This document shows, piece after piece, positions 61,636 through 64,000 of a DNA stretch of 64,000 nt (its first letter is position 1; each line of letters begins with the position of its first letter). The stretch is from Planctomycetota bacterium. GTDB lineage: Bacteria > Planctomycetota > UBA1135 > GCA-002686595. The stretch is from assembly GCA_020638875.1 (NCBI GenBank), contig JACKHS010000005.1, positions 141,280 to 205,279 of the forward strand, given 5' to 3'. The position numbers and the translations under genes were made by a program. Under the pieces are notes generated by a model, which worked only from the letters and a program-made list of their open reading frames with translations, did no database searches and was not told the origin of the DNA.

Positions 61636-62011
61636 CATAACCCTTTTGGGGAGAAAGGGTTAGGCGTCTTCGCCCCGTTGAGGGCGAGGGTAGGGCGTCA
61701 GCCTTGTGCCAGATTGGTGCCAGGTATTCGCGCCCCTGACCTTGGCCCGCGCTGAGCGGGAAGACCTGGACGGACGTGGAGTAGGCCGCGTGCCTCTGCT
61801 GGCTCTACACAGGGTCACTCATCGAGGAATCCCGGCGGTTTGCCCTTCGGCTCCTGGCCGGCGTCCCCTTTGAGAGAGGAGCTTGGCCTGACCGTGCCTT
61901 GAGCGAAACCTGAGACGGTGCGGCCGGTTTCACTCTCACACGCCCAGCTCTAATCTAGGCAATCGCACGACTCGCGGCGCCAGGCGCCGATCACAACAAG
62001 GGGAGATACGC
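61636..62011. other. Intergenic region after tRNA-Gly
   Basis: 376 bp without a gene. It begins with the tRNA terminator hairpin and ends with the ribosome-binding site of the next gene. No integrase gene and no duplicate of the tRNA 3' end are visible, although the lower-G+C genes beyond would fit an island at a tRNA. Confidence 0.5.
61639..61661 (+). terminator. tRNA-Gly downstream hairpin
   Basis: AACCCTTT (61639-61646) pairs perfectly with AAAGGGTT (61654-61661) around a 7-nt loop, 3 nt after the CCA. Confidence 0.6.
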
Positions 62012-62347
62012 ATGTTCCACGGCCAGCTCCTGATCAAGGGCAGCACGGACACCAAGGTCTACAGCCCGTGGATGCCTCGCGGCGGCGACTACATGCTCGC
62101 AACTGTCGAGCTCATCGCAGGCAACGGCAGTATCACGGTCAACGTCCACACCAAGAACAGGGAGGACACTGGGAACGGTACGGCTGTCAGCGGCTCCCTC
62201 TCGCCTTCCGGCGTCGGCCGCGACACGGACGAGTTCACGAGCCTCAAGGAGCTTGTGCGTTACGAGTTCGTTGCCGGTGGAACCACGTCCCAGTGGGTCC
62301 TCTTCCGCATGCTTGAGCCCGTGTGGTTCGACGCGGTAGCCGTCTAG
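62012..62347 (+). CDS. Small beta-rich protein, tandem copy 1
   Basis: 111 residues, no signal peptide, predicted all-beta. An AGGGGAG site ends 7 nt before the ATG, unusually strong for this window. It is a paralogue of the next gene: both begin MF-x-x-Q-(L/M)-LI, share SPWM/SAWM-x-R-GDY, and end LKELVRYxF/M...WVLFRMLEPVWFDAV. Family not recognised. The pair lies in lower-G+C DNA just after a tRNA. Confidence 0.75.
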   Translation: MFHGQLLIKGSTDTKVYSPWMPRGGDYMLATVELIAGNGSITVNVHTKNREDTGNGTAVSGSLSPSGVGRDTDEFTSLKELVRYEFVAGGTTSQWVLFRMLEPVWFDAVAV

Positions 62348-62370
62348 TCGCGCGCTAAACCCTCAGCGCG

Positions 62371-62375
62371 GGAGG
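62371..62375 (+). promoter_or_regulatory. Shine-Dalgarno GGAGG for tandem copy 2
   Basis: GGAGG lies 5 nt before the ATG at 62381, a classic arrangement. Confidence 0.6.
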
Positions 62376-62380
62376 ACGAC

Positions 62381-62728
62381 ATGTTTCAGGCACAAATGCT
62401 GATTAGCCAGGGGCCCGTGGTGAAGGCACCCGTATACAGCGCTTGGATGGAGCGCGAAGGTGACTACCTTCGAGCGAGTGTGGAGTTCCTCGACGGGGAT
62501 GGCGAACTGACCATTGAAGTCGTGACCAAGAAATACACAGACATCGGTGATGGCACCGTCGTCACCGGGACCTCGATCTTCATTGATGGGGAGGGGAACG
62601 ACACCAATGAGTGGGGCGACCTCAAAGAGCTCGTTCGATACAAGATGACGGCTGGTGGGGGTGCAGGTAGGTGGGTCCTATTCCGCATGCTCGAGCCGGT
62701 GTGGTTTGACGCCGTTGACGCAAGCTAG
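62381..62728 (+). CDS. Small beta-rich protein, tandem copy 2
   Basis: 115 residues, diverged paralogue of the gene 33 nt upstream. The conserved C-terminal block WVLFRMLEPVWFDAV is nearly identical, while the middle (GELTIEVVTKKYTDIGDGTV) has changed. This fits strong constraint on the C-terminal strand and freedom in surface loops, as in self-assembling or ligand-binding proteins. Function unknown. The next gene begins 2 nt after its stop. Confidence 0.75.
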   Translation: MFQAQMLISQGPVVKAPVYSAWMEREGDYLRASVEFLDGDGELTIEVVTKKYTDIGDGTVVTGTSIFIDGEGNDTNEWGDLKELVRYKMTAGGGAGRWVLFRMLEPVWFDAVDAS

Positions 62729-62730
62729 CA

Positions 62731-63828
62731 ATGGACTGGATGATTCCAGGCTCGGGAATAGCTGCCAGTGGCGCGTCAGAATGCACTGGCAAGTCCAAGG
62801 GGGCATGCTCGTGCACCGCCTGTGGCGGCGGGCAACCGAAGGAGGCTGCGGGAATTGAGTCTCGTGCAGATCGCAGCTCCATGCTCCCCTCTGATGAACT
62901 GAGGTTGCCTGGTCGGCCAGGCCGCTCAATGTCCGAGTGGGGGTGGCCGCCAGAGTACACCGTGCCGGACGACGAGAGATCGGAGGACACGTCGACGAGT
63001 ACAAGCGTCGTGACCGTTGGAGGGGACTACTCCACCTCTACCACGACAGGCGGGGGCGGAACCTGTCAGTCCAAGACCCATGCCCTTTCCTGCACGCTCT
63101 ATGTATGCACCGGAGTGAGTTCCGGCAACGCTGGTAATGATCAGGCGTGCCAGGACCACCGCGTCGCCGAGTGGGCCAAGGAAGCGATCAAGAAGCGTCG
63201 CAGCTCTGGCGTGCCAGTGGCCTCAAACGTCAAGAAGAGCAAGAAGCTCGGCCCTCAGAAGGGAAAACAGTGGGCGTTCGCTGCAATCCTCGAGTACAGC
63301 TGTGACTGCAACCCCTCTCCAAGCCTCAACTGGTACATAACGAACCAAACTACGCCGAAAGGCGGTAAGGTGAAGTTCGGCAAAGACCCGGCGGATGGGG
63401 CTGCAGGGACAATGGAAGAGGTGATCGAGAAGCAGACCATCAAGAAGGACTACGAGAACGGAAACCCACCGGGGAGCGGAATGCGTCCAATTACTCCGTC
63501 ATCTACCCAAGGGCAGAAGAAGCGTCCAAAGATGTGCTACATCATGGCCGTGGATACCCCAACCAAGACCAATCTTGGAAAGAAAGGAACGGGGTGGCTC
63601 ATCCGGGGGCACGTGACATGGACCTGCGAGGAGTGTGGTGAGATACACACTGTGGAGTGCGAGGACATGGCCACCGTGTGGATGCAATTCGGACAGAGAG
63701 ATACCGGTGCAAGGGGAGGAGGCAAGCGAGACCAGGTCCCTGGTAGCTCCAGCAAGGTGAAGCACCTCGACGGCCAGCAGCAACAGGAGTTCAAGGAGAG
63801 TGGGAAGGCGCCGCCCCCGTGGGAGTAG
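62731..63828 (+). CDS. Cys-rich protein coupled to the tandem small proteins
   Basis: 365 residues, unknown family. The N-terminus has a Cys cluster (SECTGKSKGACSCTACGGG); the middle is Ser/Thr/Gly-rich (TSTSTSVVTVGGDYSTSTTT). Further Cys pairs occur in CTLYVCTG, YSCDCNP and WTCEECGEIHTVECEDM, the last resembling a zinc-ribbon knuckle. There is no clear signal peptide. It starts 2 nt after the previous stop with no Shine-Dalgarno, so translation is probably coupled. The three genes form a likely operon. Confidence 0.7.
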   Translation: MDWMIPGSGIAASGASECTGKSKGACSCTACGGGQPKEAAGIESRADRSSMLPSDELRLPGRPGRSMSEWGWPPEYTVPDDERSEDTSTSTSVVTVGGDYSTSTTTGGGGTCQSKTHALSCTLYVCTGVSSGNAGNDQACQDHRVAEWAKEAIKKRRSSGVPVASNVKKSKKLGPQKGKQWAFAAILEYSCDCNPSPSLNWYITNQTTPKGGKVKFGKDPADGAAGTMEEVIEKQTIKKDYENGNPPGSGMRPITPSSTQGQKKRPKMCYIMAVDTPTKTNLGKKGTGWLIRGHVTWTCEECGEIHTVECEDMATVWMQFGQRDTGARGGGKRDQVPGSSSKVKHLDGQQQQEFKESGKAPPPWE

Positions 63829-63886
63829 TCCCCAGACTGAAGCAGTATTCTTCTGCAGGGTCAGACTAAGCATCCGGTGGTTTGTC

Positions 63887-64000
63887 ATGGGGGCGCCATC
63901 CCACGTCATTTGGCTAAGTCTGGATCGTCTGCGAGCCTTGCCTCTGCTACTGGGGGCAGTTCTTCTGGGCGTGTCGTGCTCAGCGAGTGGGCCACTAGGC
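63887..64000 (+). CDS. N-terminal start of a lipoprotein (cut by the window edge)
   Basis: 38 codons open to the right edge. MGAPSHVIWLSLDRLRALPL is followed by LLGAVLLGVSC, a signal peptide with lipobox GVSC, so the product is probably lipid-anchored. The ATG at 63887 is 58 nt after the preceding stop. Nothing further can be said about the product. Confidence 0.5.
   Translation, partial: MGAPSHVIWLSLDRLRALPLLLGAVLLGVSCSASGPLG

Overview
The window is bacterial chromosome of very high G+C, roughly 70 % or more for most of its length, from what looks like an uncultured Planctomycetota-type bacterium. This assignment is inference. It rests on the secreted proteins that share a Cys-rich CPCGN C-terminal domain, two sulfatase-like lipoproteins, a twin-arginine Gfo/Idh/MocA oxidoreductase, a GH78-type glycosidase, two GT-C mannosyltransferase-like membrane proteins and a DUF4388 protein. 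No rRNA is present to confirm it.

Layout. 1-14.1 kb: a partial membrane transporter; two tandem secreted paralogues, the second cut short; a pta / AtuA-like operon; two more secreted CPCGN-type proteins; a helix-turn-helix protein; and an overlapping pair of amidohydrolases of which the second has lost its metal ligands. 14.1-14.4 kb is a striking foldback element with 48-bp perfect arms and a 21-bp hairpin at its core. 14.4-28.8 kb: a SF2 helicase with an ASCH protein, two GT-C glycosyltransferases, a sulfatase-like lipoprotein, a rhamnosidase-like enzyme, a CDP-alcohol phosphatidyltransferase, a Dyp peroxidase, RNase HI and NhaA. 29-41 kb: a transglutaminase-like protein, a 1086-residue metallopeptidase-like protein, a duplicated helical protein, a CPCGN protein, an oxidoreductase and a hybrid histidine kinase. 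41-55.4 kb: a frameshifted sulfatase-like lipoprotein coupled to a MATE transporter, a nucleotidyltransferase, pirin plus nitroreductase, a DUF4388 protein, a PLP decarboxylase, a multiply frameshifted repeat protein, a CDF cation transporter, a degenerate DEAD-box protein and cytochrome b562.

55.5-64 kb is accessory DNA with visibly lower G+C beyond the insertion sequences: an IS110-family element with a structured leader, an IS1182-family element whose end supplies the stop codon of the neighbouring gene, a tRNA-Gly(CCC), two tandem small paralogues, a Cys-rich protein and the start of a lipoprotein gene.

The strongest window-wide signal is promoter architecture. About fourteen genes have a TA-N3-T hexamer 6-9 nt before the start codon, which fits a -10 element that directs leaderless transcription. 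Genes inside operons, by contrast, use ATGA, TGATG or Shine-Dalgarno contexts. Several convergent gene pairs abut within 0-3 nt, while others are separated by perfect terminator-like palindromes. Two loci, at about 42.37 kb and 50.98-51.45 kb, carry reading-frame breaks that are either pseudogenes or assembly errors.
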